A program made the position numbers and the translations under genes. A stretch of 54,553 nucleotides of DNA from Mesorhizobium sp. Z1-4 (GTDB taxonomy: Bacteria; Pseudomonadota; Alphaproteobacteria; Rhizobiales; Rhizobiaceae), in NCBI RefSeq assembly GCF_004000235.1, contig NZ_RCIO01000004.1:1-54553 (forward strand), in the 5' to 3' direction. Position 1 is the stretch's first letter. Each line of letters starts with the position of its first letter. Positions 1-6,534 of this stretch are shown one piece after another. Below the pieces are notes generated by a model. That model was not told where the DNA came from. It worked only from the letters and a program-made list of their open reading frames with translations, and ran no database searches.

Positions 1-2
1 AT

Positions 3-926
3 TTCGCCAGAGACGCTGTTGTCGAAAACGTGACGACCAGGAACTCGCGCGGCTCAGGGGTCAATCTCCGCTACTGCTACGACTATCGGGTGCAGAACTG
101 CGCTGTTTTTGACGGCTTCAACAAGGCACTGAGCGGTCATGCCTACGGCATTTCGATCCTCTTTAGCCGGAAGGGTGATTTGCGCCGCATCACTACCCGC
201 AACACCCGCAATGGCATCGACTTCTCTGGCTGCTACGACGCATCTGTTGATGGTTATGACATCGAGGACTGCAACTATGGCATCGCACTGGCGCATGTCA
301 TCCATGGCGGATACTTCCGCGTTCGACACGGCAAGATCACGCGCATTGCAACGGGCGGTTATGCTGTCGGAAACAGTGCGGTCACCGCCGGCCTCTCCAA
401 TCCGCAGAACCATGTCTTTCGTGATACGATCGTTCAGGACCTGGCCTATTCATTCGATGAAGCGGCCGATGTCACCAATGACAAGCCGGGGGTGTGGTTC
501 CAGAGCTCGATCAGCAACTGCCATGCCATCGACATCGAGGCATCCTACCGCCGCGGTGGGTCGATCTCGGTGGAGAACGCGGTCATCGTTCGCCTCGAAG
601 GGTTTCCCCTTGGCATCTGTGTCTTTGAGAAGATCAAGACCGAAGCCTACTACAATGACGGCAATCACGGTGTAGGCTGGTGCGTTCACTGCAAACTGGC
701 CGGCGACGCCAGCACCCTGGGCGCGAGCAGCATTGGTCTGCTAGTGGTCCGAGACTGCTACAATCGCTACGGACAGGGCGTCTTGAAAGGCGAGGGGCTG
801 AAGAACGTCCATAGCCAGAACCTTACGATGAGCTTCGCGCCAGGCACTGCGATCAAGTCGTTGTCGACAGCGCACTCTGTATCGAACGTGGTGGACAGCA
901 CGGCCGGCGTGCTGGCCGTCGTCTAG
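3..926 (+). CDS. Prophage tail spike/fibre protein, right-handed beta-helix, 5' end missing
   Basis: The reading frame is open from the left edge of the window, and a GTG at 30 is an internal valine rather than a convincing start, so this is the 3' part of a larger gene. About 300 residues remain. They show the short repeating pattern of pectate-lyase-like parallel beta-helix proteins: strands rich in V, I and N separated by turns, for example RNSRGSGVNLRYC, RNTRNGIDFSGC and VDGYDIEDCNYGIAL, roughly 20-25 residues apart. In phages such proteins are receptor-binding or glycan-cleaving tail spikes. The lysis cassette immediately downstream supports a prophage tail assignment. The substrate cannot be predicted, because the N-terminal particle-binding domain and much of the helix are outside the window. 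Confidence 0.7.
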   Translation, partial: FARDAVVENVTTRNSRGSGVNLRYCYDYRVQNCAVFDGFNKALSGHAYGISILFSRKGDLRRITTRNTRNGIDFSGCYDASVDGYDIEDCNYGIALAHVIHGGYFRVRHGKITRIATGGYAVGNSAVTAGLSNPQNHVFRDTIVQDLAYSFDEAADVTNDKPGVWFQSSISNCHAIDIEASYRRGGSISVENAVIVRLEGFPLGICVFEKIKTEAYYNDGNHGVGWCVHCKLAGDASTLGASSIGLLVVRDCYNRYGQGVLKGEGLKNVHSQNLTMSFAPGTAIKSLSTAHSVSNVVDSTAGVLAVV

Positions 927-952
927 GCGCCCACCGCATAAGCGGCACTGAA

Positions 953-1282
953 CTATACACAATCTTTCTTGATCATCTCCTGGCCTAGCGCGTCCGCTTG
1001 GCCCTTCAAGATGGCAACTTCCGTTTCGCGGTCGGTGCCGGCGAGTGATGAGACGGGCACTCCAATCATGAACACCCCGAGTGCGTCGCCGGTTGCCGCC
1101 CGCTGCTGTGCGTTCGAGGCGATTCCCAGCCGGCTATTTACGTCTGTCATTTGTGCGCGGAGATCGGCGCAGGAGAGTGCCGCGTACGCCCCAGCCGGCG
1201 GAGCAACCGCCGCAATTCGGTCAGGCGGGGTGGCACATGCTCCGACAACACCAAGAGCAAGTGCAGATACAGTTCTCTTCAT
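953..1282 (-). CDS. Small putative lipoprotein in prophage region
   Basis: The gene encodes 109 residues. ATG at 1282 is preceded on the minus strand by a good ribosome site (AAGGAGAG). The N-terminus MKRTVSALALGVVGAC is a short lipoprotein-type signal with the candidate lipidated cysteine at residue 16. The mature part is hydrophilic with a short hydrophobic stretch near residues 68-80 and two more cysteines (near residues 38 and 108) that could form a disulfide. It faces the opposite way from the tail and lysis genes, between the tail protein and the endolysin, as phage cargo (moron) genes often do. I do not recognise the family. A role in the envelope of the lysogen is only an inference. 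Confidence 0.6.
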   Translation of the reverse strand: MKRTVSALALGVVGACATPPDRIAAVAPPAGAYAALSCADLRAQMTDVNSRLGIASNAQQRAATGDALGVFMIGVPVSSLAGTDRETEVAILKGQADALGQEMIKKDCV

Positions 1283-1381
1283 TTGATCACTCTCTCCTTG
1301 TCCGGTGCTGCTGATCATTCTGTTGCGAGAAGTATTTCGCTGATCTGTTCGTTCCTTGCAACAACAAAGGAAAACCGCCCG

Positions 1382-2458
1382 ATGTTCGACGACGCTACGC
1401 GGCGCGCGATAGCGGCTTATGCCGCGCGCCATAAATTCGAGGAAGCTGCGCTTCTTGCCGTGGTCGAGGTCGAGAGCGGTGGCCGTCTTTACGCGACGGT
1501 CGCTGGCCGCCAAGAGCCGCTGATTCGGTGGGAAGGGCACTATTTCGATGACCGTCTGACAGGCGAGCAGCGTGCGAAGGCACGCGCGCTGGGGCTTGCG
1601 CATCCGAGCGCCGGGCGCGTCGGCAATCCTGCATCGCAGGCAAAGCGCTGGAGCCAGTTGTACCTACCGGCATCGAGGATCAATGCACGGGCGGCCTACG
1701 AATCTGTGTCGTGGGGCATCGGCCAGGTCATGGGTGCGCATTGGGCGTGGCTGGGCTATGCATCGCCGGCTGCCATGCTGAAGGTGCTTCGATCCGGGGT
1801 CGCTGGACAGATCGAAGTCATGGTGCGCTATATCGAAAAGGCCGGTCTGGTCGGCTCCCTGCAGCGCCTCGACTTCGCTGCCTTCGCCCGCGGTTACAAC
1901 GGGCCTGCCTACGCCAAGTACGGCTATCACACGAAGATGAAGCGCGCCTATGAGCGTTGGGCTGGCAAGAGGGCTAGTTCGGCCGCCTCGGGCATGCTGC
2001 GGATGGGTTCGACCGGCGCCAAGGTGCGTGAGCTGCAAGCGCTGCTGGTGCGCGCGGGACATGCCGTGAACGTCGATGGCGACTTCGGCCCAGCAACTCA
2101 GCGCGCGCTTATGGCGTTCCAGATGACGAACAAGCTGACGGTCGACGGTGTGGCCGGGCCGGAAACCTTCGCTGCCCTGTCAGCCTACAAGGTCGCACCC
2201 GAAGAGAAGCCGGGCGAACAGGGGCCACTGCAGACGGACGAGGCACTCCAAGGCGGAGGCGGTATCGTGGGCGGCGCCGGCGTAGAGACCGCGAGCCGGG
2301 CGATCGAGGAAGCTGCTGACAAAACATCCTGGGTTCCCGGCCTGGAATGGCTGACAGCGATCCTCTCGCTAATCGCCGCACTGCTGGTCATCGGCGGCCT
2401 CTGCTGGATCGCCTACGGCTGGTGGAAGAGCAAGAAGACAGTGGAGGCGCCGGCATGA
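1382..2458 (+). CDS. Phage endolysin: N-acetylmuramidase with peptidoglycan-binding domain and C-terminal membrane segment
   Basis: The protein has 358 residues. ATG at 1382 has AAAGGA upstream. Residues about 1-175 match the N-acetylmuramidase (DUF3380-type) domain: an early acidic catalytic motif (VEVESGG, residues 28-34), an RWEGHYF segment and a SWGIGQVMG segment. Residues about 200-262 form a PG_binding_1 domain (LRMGSTGAKVRELQALL and VDGDFGPATQRAL). After a Gly-rich linker comes a single hydrophobic helix near residues 325-350 (WLTAILSLIAALLVIGGLCW). It should cleave the glycan backbone of peptidoglycan during phage lysis. The C-terminal membrane segment is unusual for a soluble endolysin and suggests membrane tethering. 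The gene overlaps the inner spanin by 4 bases (ATGA), which indicates translational coupling. Confidence 0.85.
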   Translation: MFDDATRRAIAAYAARHKFEEAALLAVVEVESGGRLYATVAGRQEPLIRWEGHYFDDRLTGEQRAKARALGLAHPSAGRVGNPASQAKRWSQLYLPASRINARAAYESVSWGIGQVMGAHWAWLGYASPAAMLKVLRSGVAGQIEVMVRYIEKAGLVGSLQRLDFAAFARGYNGPAYAKYGYHTKMKRAYERWAGKRASSAASGMLRMGSTGAKVRELQALLVRAGHAVNVDGDFGPATQRALMAFQMTNKLTVDGVAGPETFAALSAYKVAPEEKPGEQGPLQTDEALQGGGGIVGGAGVETASRAIEEAADKTSWVPGLEWLTAILSLIAALLVIGGLCWIAYGWWKSKKTVEAPA

Positions 2459-2721
2459 TCTCGTGGCTAAACATGGGCATAGGCGGGGCGCTGGGCATGC
2501 TGGTCATGTTCGGCGGCTTCTCGGCCTGGGATGCGATCATCGACGATCCGGCGATCCGGAAAGAAACCCGCTCCATCGTGGAAGCGGAGGCCGAGGAGCG
2601 GACAAAGGAGGCTCTCAATGAAGTCAGTGATGCTGCGGAGCGTGCTCGCGCTATGCGCCGTTATTGCGCTGAGCGGGGCGAGTTGTACGACTTCGAAACC
2701 AATCAGTGCAGGGAGCCGTGA
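2455..2721 (+). CDS. Inner-membrane spanin (Rz-like) of the prophage lysis cassette
   Basis: The protein has 88 residues and starts at the ATG that overlaps the endolysin stop. One N-terminal membrane helix (residues about 5-25, including MGIGGALGMLVMFGGF) is followed by an acidic, highly charged stretch (residues about 32-70) with coiled-coil character. This is the plan of inner spanins, which reach across the periplasm to an outer-membrane lipoprotein partner and fuse the membranes in the last step of lysis. Two cysteines near the C-terminus (YCAERG and NQCREP) could stabilise a dimer. The partner begins inside this gene in another frame, a hallmark of Rz/Rz1 pairs. Assignment rests on architecture and context, not on close sequence recognition. 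Confidence 0.65.
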   Translation: MISWLNMGIGGALGMLVMFGGFSAWDAIIDDPAIRKETRSIVEAEAEERTKEALNEVSDAAERARAMRRYCAERGELYDFETNQCREP

Positions 2722-2890
2722 TCTGGCATCGGCGGCCCGCTCGGCCGCCGGCACGTCGCTGATCGGCGCGCGGGGCGAATCCCCGGAAGATCAGGACGCG
2801 ATCGACGACACGGCCGCGGGCCTGTGCGCCGTCGGGGCGTGGACGCGCTCTGAATGCGCCCGCCACGGGCGGGAAAGCCGGCGGCAATAG
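2618..2890 (+). CDS. Outer-membrane spanin (Rz1-like lipoprotein), nested start in another frame
   Basis: The protein has 90 residues. ATG at 2618 lies inside the inner spanin gene in a different frame and has its own strong ribosome site (AAAGGAGG, 2604-2611). The first 104 bases overlap the inner spanin, and the rest extends beyond it. The N-terminus MLRSVLALCAVIALSGASC is a lipoprotein-like signal with the likely lipidated cysteine at residue 23, although the residue at -3 is not ideal for signal peptidase II. The mature part is small and polar. Proline content is lower than in the lambda protein. Position, nested start and signal all fit an outer spanin. Confidence 0.6.
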   Translation: MKSVMLRSVLALCAVIALSGASCTTSKPISAGSRDLASAARSAAGTSLIGARGESPEDQDAIDDTAAGLCAVGAWTRSECARHGRESRRQ

Positions 2891-2905
2891 ACGGGGAGCA
2901 TGGCA

Positions 2906-3160
2906 ATGTCTAATCCACCCGGCCTGTCGGCGATCGAGAGCCGAGTTGCCGCGCTCGAGCAATGGAAGAATGCGCAGACCACGGCTCAGGCTGTTGATGG
3001 TGAGCGCCGCAAATATATGGAGACGCGATTCAACGAGCTGGAAAAGCGTCTCGACCGCATCGACGGCCACATCAGCAAAGTGGTCTGGATCGTGATTTCG
3101 GCGATCGGCATGGGCTTTATGGCTTTCGTCGTCAGTGGAGGCCTCAATGTTATCCGCTGA
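2906..3160 (+). CDS. XhlA-like small membrane protein of lysis cassette (holin accessory candidate)
   Basis: The protein has 84 residues. Two ATGs are possible, at 2900 and 2906. The ribosome site GGGGAG (2893-2898) sits only one base from the first but seven from the second, so 2906 is preferred. The N-terminal two thirds is an amphipathic, coiled-coil-prone segment (SRVAALEQWKNAQ and RFNELEKRLDRIDGHISK), followed by one C-terminal membrane helix (residues about 59-78). This layout is typical of the XhlA family, which works with holins in phage lysis. No other holin is evident in the cassette, so it may be the holin or its helper. It overlaps the next gene by 14 bases. Confidence 0.6.
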   Translation: MSNPPGLSAIESRVAALEQWKNAQTTAQAVDGERRKYMETRFNELEKRLDRIDGHISKVVWIVISAIGMGFMAFVVSGGLNVIR

Positions 3161-3560
3161 CCGGCTTTTGTCGCGCGGGGCGATCGCAGCGTGGATGATG
3201 CTGATTGCCATTCCGCTGCTCTGGCCGCTTGGTCCTCGCATAGAGGGTTTCCTCCTGCCGGTCACAGGTAAAGTGCAGGTTTCCAAAGTAGAGCAGCGGA
3301 GCGAGGGGCTGGCCTTCTTTGTGAAGTTCACGAAGCGCCGGCAATGCGAGTTTGAAGCGATTATCTGGTATGAGGGGCCGGTGCGGCTGACCCTCACATT
3401 CGAGCCGGAGGCGGAGCAGCAGCATCGCACGCGTCCGGTCGGCGATCAGTATATCGGTCCATGGCTGCTGAACGGCGTCAGCGATCTCGATGGCGTCGTC
3501 GCTTACGTGCTGCACCGATGCCACCCGCTCTGGATGACTTTGACGCGGTTCTACCCGTAA
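3147..3560 (+). CDS. Small membrane-anchored prophage protein of unknown function
   Basis: The protein has 137 residues. ATG at 3147 is chosen because GGAG lies just upstream (3137-3140) and the gene is then tightly overlapped with the preceding lysis gene. One N-terminal hydrophobic helix (AIAAWMMLIAIPLLWPLG) is followed by a globular, beta-rich domain with paired cysteines and aromatic residues (CEFEAIIWYEG and YVLHRCHPLW). It is the last gene before a strong terminator. I do not recognise the family. Its position suggests a role in lysis or superinfection exclusion, but nothing in the sequence proves that. Confidence 0.6.
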   Translation: MLSADRLLSRGAIAAWMMLIAIPLLWPLGPRIEGFLLPVTGKVQVSKVEQRSEGLAFFVKFTKRRQCEFEAIIWYEGPVRLTLTFEPEAEQQHRTRPVGDQYIGPWLLNGVSDLDGVVAYVLHRCHPLWMTLTRFYP

Positions 3561-3569
3561 CCCGCCTGT

Positions 3570-3791
3570 TTATCCCTGCCTCGCCCCGCCAGCCTTCGTG
3601 CTGTGCGGGGCTTTTTTTGTGTCTGCGGCCTGCGCGAGTGTCCCGGCCTCTTTCCGAGCCATTCTGATCAAGTAGAGCAGGAACTGAGCGTTAAGCGTTG
3701 CGGCCAGATACTCTGCCTTCAACAGAAGATCATAGACATTGTTAGGGTCAATCGGTCGGGGAGCCATCCATGCATTATTGGTGAATAGCAT
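3570..3791 (-). CDS. Small protein of unknown function, prophage right end
   Basis: A 73-residue frame. An internal methionine at residue 9 (MAPRPIDPNN) is an alternative start. The core (NNVYDLLLKAEYLAATLNAQFLLYLIRMARKEA) is a plausible helical, leucine-rich segment, followed by a basic, disordered tail. The tail runs through the inverted repeat that terminates the plus-strand lysis operon, so either the genes overlap convergently or the frame is fortuitous at its end. It lies in the typical cargo position between lysis genes and host DNA. No family recognised. Confidence 0.4.
   Translation of the reverse strand: MLFTNNAWMAPRPIDPNNVYDLLLKAEYLAATLNAQFLLYLIRMARKEAGTLAQAADTKKAPHSTKAGGARQG
3583..3618 (+). 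terminator. Rho-independent terminator of the prophage lysis operon
   Basis: The 7-bp GC stem GCCCCGC (3583-3589) pairs with GCGGGGC (3605-3611) around a 15-base loop and is followed directly by seven T residues. It lies 22 bases after the last lysis gene. Confidence 0.85.
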
Positions 3792-3870
3792 TTGTTGTTG
3801 TCATGGCGCGATAGCGCCAGTTGCCTATACATGGCACCCGAAGATCGTGCCTCGCGGAAACTCAGAGTTT

Positions 3871-4071
3871 CTATTCTGCGTCGATTTCCGGCGGGCGTTC
3901 GAAGCACCATTCGTTTGCAAACTCGACGACAAGGGCGGCAATCTCCTCCCGACTGCGGCCGTCGCGAGCTGTCGCATCCAGCAAGGCGCGAAGGTGTCGC
4001 TTCAGCTCCGATTGTGTCGGTTGGCCCGAAGGCGTTGGCTGGATCGGTTTCATGACGTGGCTGTGTCGCAC
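3871..4071 (-). CDS. Small protein of unknown function, second gene of a two-gene operon
   Basis: A 66-residue protein. The GTG at 4071 lies one base beyond the stop of the upstream gene (4073-4363), so translation is probably coupled. An ATG at 4053 is the alternative start. The sequence has a helical middle (SELKRHLRALLDATARDG) and a conserved-looking end (EEIAALVVEFANEWCFERPP). It is hydrophilic with no membrane segment. It resembles short phage-borne proteins of rhizobia in size and position only; no function can be assigned. Confidence 0.5.
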   Translation of the reverse strand: MRHSHVMKPIQPTPSGQPTQSELKRHLRALLDATARDGRSREEIAALVVEFANEWCFERPPEIDAE

Positions 4072-4072
4072 A

Positions 4073-4363
4073 CTAGCTGTGTGCCTGACCAGAAGTCTCT
4101 ACCGCTGCCGTGGCGTCAAACCAGGCGCTCTCGACCGCCAATGCCGCGGTTTGCTTGTCGCCAGCCCTGCCGGAATAGGAAACGGTGCGCTGGCCGCAGC
4201 GGCCGTAACAGGTCCAGTGCCACATCGTCGGAATGTCGCCGGCGCCGGGCATGAGGTAGATGCGTCCGATCTGTTGGCCATCCGAGTTCGCAACGAAGTC
4301 GCGAGACTTGTCCGGCCAGGTGCGGGACCAGCTTAGGCGTAGAGTCTTCTGTCGGGGTGCCAT
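4073..4363 (-). CDS. Small conserved phage-type protein of unknown function
   Basis: A 96-residue protein. ATG at 4363 is preceded by AAGGAG at good spacing. Residues about 20-75 contain FVANSDGQQIGRIYLM followed by MWHWTCYGRCG. This resembles a pattern of small alphaproteobacterial proteins (RIY, then an aromatic WxW segment, then an Ala-rich helix) often found in phage or accessory DNA; this comparison is from memory. No catalytic motif is visible. It is the first gene of a minus-strand pair with the 66-residue protein and opens toward the host boundary. Confidence 0.55.
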   Translation of the reverse strand: MAPRQKTLRLSWSRTWPDKSRDFVANSDGQQIGRIYLMPGAGDIPTMWHWTCYGRCGQRTVSYSGRAGDKQTAALAVESAWFDATAAVETSGQAHS

Positions 4364-4720
4364 TGGCAATCTCCTTGCTAGAGGTCGATCGCCGCTCGCA
4401 GGCAATTAGTCCTACGATGGTGTGCTGGTCAATCCCATGGGGATGATTGTCCGTTTTACAGTTTGCCTCTCCATCATTTGCATACTGAGAGCCGGACGAC
4501 GGTGCGGGGGAGCGTGTTCGAGGCCGCAATGTTTTCAATGGGCCAGCTTCCGTAGGTGCGGGCGCGCATGCCATTGTATTCCCTCAACCCTTGGACATCG
4601 GCAGGGGGCACCACCGGCGACAGATAACATCTTGTATCATCGAAACTGCTTCGCGATGCGGGCCATCTGGTCAAATCGAGCGCTGCTTGGCACATTCGCT
4701 TCTGAATCGGGAGTGAATGC
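4364..4720. other. Intergenic region at presumed prophage/host junction
   Basis: About 357 bases without a convincing gene on either strand. Frames that cross it lack ribosome sites or run into adenine deaminase. No tRNA gene or long direct repeat that would mark an attachment site is visible within the window. It must hold the promoters for the minus-strand pair and for the plus-strand adenine deaminase, whose ribosome site (GGGAGTG) ends a few bases before 4721. Confidence 0.4.
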
Positions 4721-6532
4721 ATGGCCAAGAAAAATGCCTGGGCGCCGCCCAAACCCTGGAGCGATCTCGCGCCGCTGCTGGTCGATGTCGCGATGGGCCG
4801 CAAGCCGGCAGACATGGTGGTGCGCAACGGGCGCTGGGTGAATGTTTATTCCGGCGAGGTGATCTCCGGCACCGATTTGGCGATCGTCGCCGGGCGCTTC
4901 GCCTATTGCGGACCGGACGCCAGCCATGCCATTGGCGAAAAGACGAAGGTGGTGGACGCCGCGGGGCGTTATCTGGTGCCCGGCCTCTGCGACGGCCACA
5001 TGCATGTCGAAAGCGGCATGGTGACGGTAACGGAGTTCTGCCGCGCCGTCATTCCGCATGGCACGACCTCCATGTTCATCGACCCGCACGAGATCGCCAA
5101 TGTGCTGGGCCTGCCGGGTGTCAGGCTGATGCATGACGAGGCGGTTGCCGCGCCGATCAACGTCTATGTGCAAATGCCCTCCTGTGTGCCGTCGGCACCC
5201 GGGCTGGAGCAGGCGGGGGCCGAGATCTCACCCGCCGATGTGGCGGAGGCGATGACCTGGCCGCAGATCATCGGCCTTGGCGAGGTGATGAATTTTCCGG
5301 GCGTTGCGGCCAATGACGACACCATGGTCGGCGGCATCCGCGAGACGCTGAAGGCCGGCAAGACGGTTGGCGGCCACTACGCGTCGCCCGATCTCGGCCT
5401 GCCTTTTCACGGCTATGTCGCAGGCGGCCCGCAGGACGACCATGAGGGTACCCGGCCTGAAGATGCGATTGCTCGCGTGCGCCAGGGCATGAAGGCGATG
5501 CTGCGGCTGGGTTCGGCCTGGTACGACGTCGCAAGCCAGATCAAGGCGGTGACCGAAAGCGGGCTCGACCCGCGCAACTTCATCCTGTGCACGGACGACA
5601 GCCACTCCGGCACGCTGGTCAATGACGGCCATATGGACCGGGTGGTACGCCACGCGATTGCGCAGGGGCTGAACCCGATCACCGCGATCCAGATGGCTAC
5701 GGTGAACACCGCCGAGCATTTCGGGCTGGAGCGCGAGCTCGGCTCGATCACGCCGGGCCGCCGCGCAGACTTACTGATCGTGGCAAATCTCGCGGAGCTT
5801 CAGATCGACGAGGTTTATGCGCGCGGGCAGAGGCTGGCGCAGGCCGGCAAGCTTTCGGTCGACATTCCGCCTTACGAATATCCAGACGATGCGCGCGACA
5901 CGGTGAATACAGGTCGAACGATCGCCGCGGCCGATTTCGACATTGCCGCACCGGCCGGCGCCAACGAGGTGCGGGCGCGCGTCATCGGCGTGGTGGAAAA
6001 CCAGGCGCCGACGCGCGCGCTGGAAGCCGACCTGGCGGTCCGGGACGGGCTGGTCGAAATGGACCGCCGCAACGATGTCTGCCAGATTGCGCTGGTGGAG
6101 CGGCATCGCGGCACGGGCGCGGTGGTCAACGGTTTCGTGTCCGGCTTCGGTTACGTGAAGGACTGCGCTATGGCCTCCACTGTCGCGCATGACAGCCACC
6201 ACATGATCGTCGTCGGTACCAACAAGGAAGACATGGCGCTCGCCGCGAACATACTTTCAGATGTCGGCGGCGGCGTGGTGCTGGTGTCGGAAGGCAAGCA
6301 GCTTGCGCTGGTCGAGATGCCGATCGCCGGCCTGATGTCTGACGAGCGCGCGGAGATCGTAGCCGAGAAGGCGGCACAGCTGACGAAAGCCATGCAGGAC
6401 ATGGGCTGCAGCCTGAACAACGCCTATATGCAGCATTCGCTGCTGGCGCTGGTCGTCATCCCCGAACTCAGGATTTCCGACGCAGGCATCATCGACGTGA
6501 CCAAGTTCGAAAAGGTGGACCTGTTCCTTTAG
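4721..6532 (+). CDS. ade: Adenine deaminase (amidohydrolase family)
   Basis: The protein has 603 residues, the usual length of the bacterial Ade family. It hydrolyses adenine to hypoxanthine and ammonia in purine salvage. Residues about 30-90 form the N-terminal beta-sandwich of amidohydrolases. The metal-binding motif GHMHVES lies at residues 92-98 (H93, H95), followed by FIDPHEIANVLG at 119-130. The LCTDDSHSG segment carries further metal and catalytic residues, and the C-terminal domain typical of Ade is complete. GGGAGTG upstream of ATG 4721 supports the start. The gene converges with trkH with only 2 bases between stops. A NCS2 permease about 31 kb away could supply purine bases, but they are not linked. 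Confidence 0.93.
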   Translation: MAKKNAWAPPKPWSDLAPLLVDVAMGRKPADMVVRNGRWVNVYSGEVISGTDLAIVAGRFAYCGPDASHAIGEKTKVVDAAGRYLVPGLCDGHMHVESGMVTVTEFCRAVIPHGTTSMFIDPHEIANVLGLPGVRLMHDEAVAAPINVYVQMPSCVPSAPGLEQAGAEISPADVAEAMTWPQIIGLGEVMNFPGVAANDDTMVGGIRETLKAGKTVGGHYASPDLGLPFHGYVAGGPQDDHEGTRPEDAIARVRQGMKAMLRLGSAWYDVASQIKAVTESGLDPRNFILCTDDSHSGTLVNDGHMDRVVRHAIAQGLNPITAIQMATVNTAEHFGLERELGSITPGRRADLLIVANLAELQIDEVYARGQRLAQAGKLSVDIPPYEYPDDARDTVNTGRTIAAADFDIAAPAGANEVRARVIGVVENQAPTRALEADLAVRDGLVEMDRRNDVCQIALVERHRGTGAVVNGFVSGFGYVKDCAMASTVAHDSHHMIVVGTNKEDMALAANILSDVGGGVVLVSEGKQLALVEMPIAGLMSDERAEIVAEKAAQLTKAMQDMGCSLNNAYMQHSLLALVVIPELRISDAGIIDVTKFEKVDLFL

Positions 6533-6534
6533 GC

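Noticed and set aside
4364-4720. Possible phage attachment site or tRNA at the host junction
   Set aside because: No tRNA fold, integrase or direct repeat is visible within the window; the other end of the prophage is needed.
4474-4827. Minus-strand 117-residue frame at the prophage/ade junction
   Set aside because: It overlaps the start of adenine deaminase and has no ribosome site. The part outside ade has some protein-like sequence but is too short to support.
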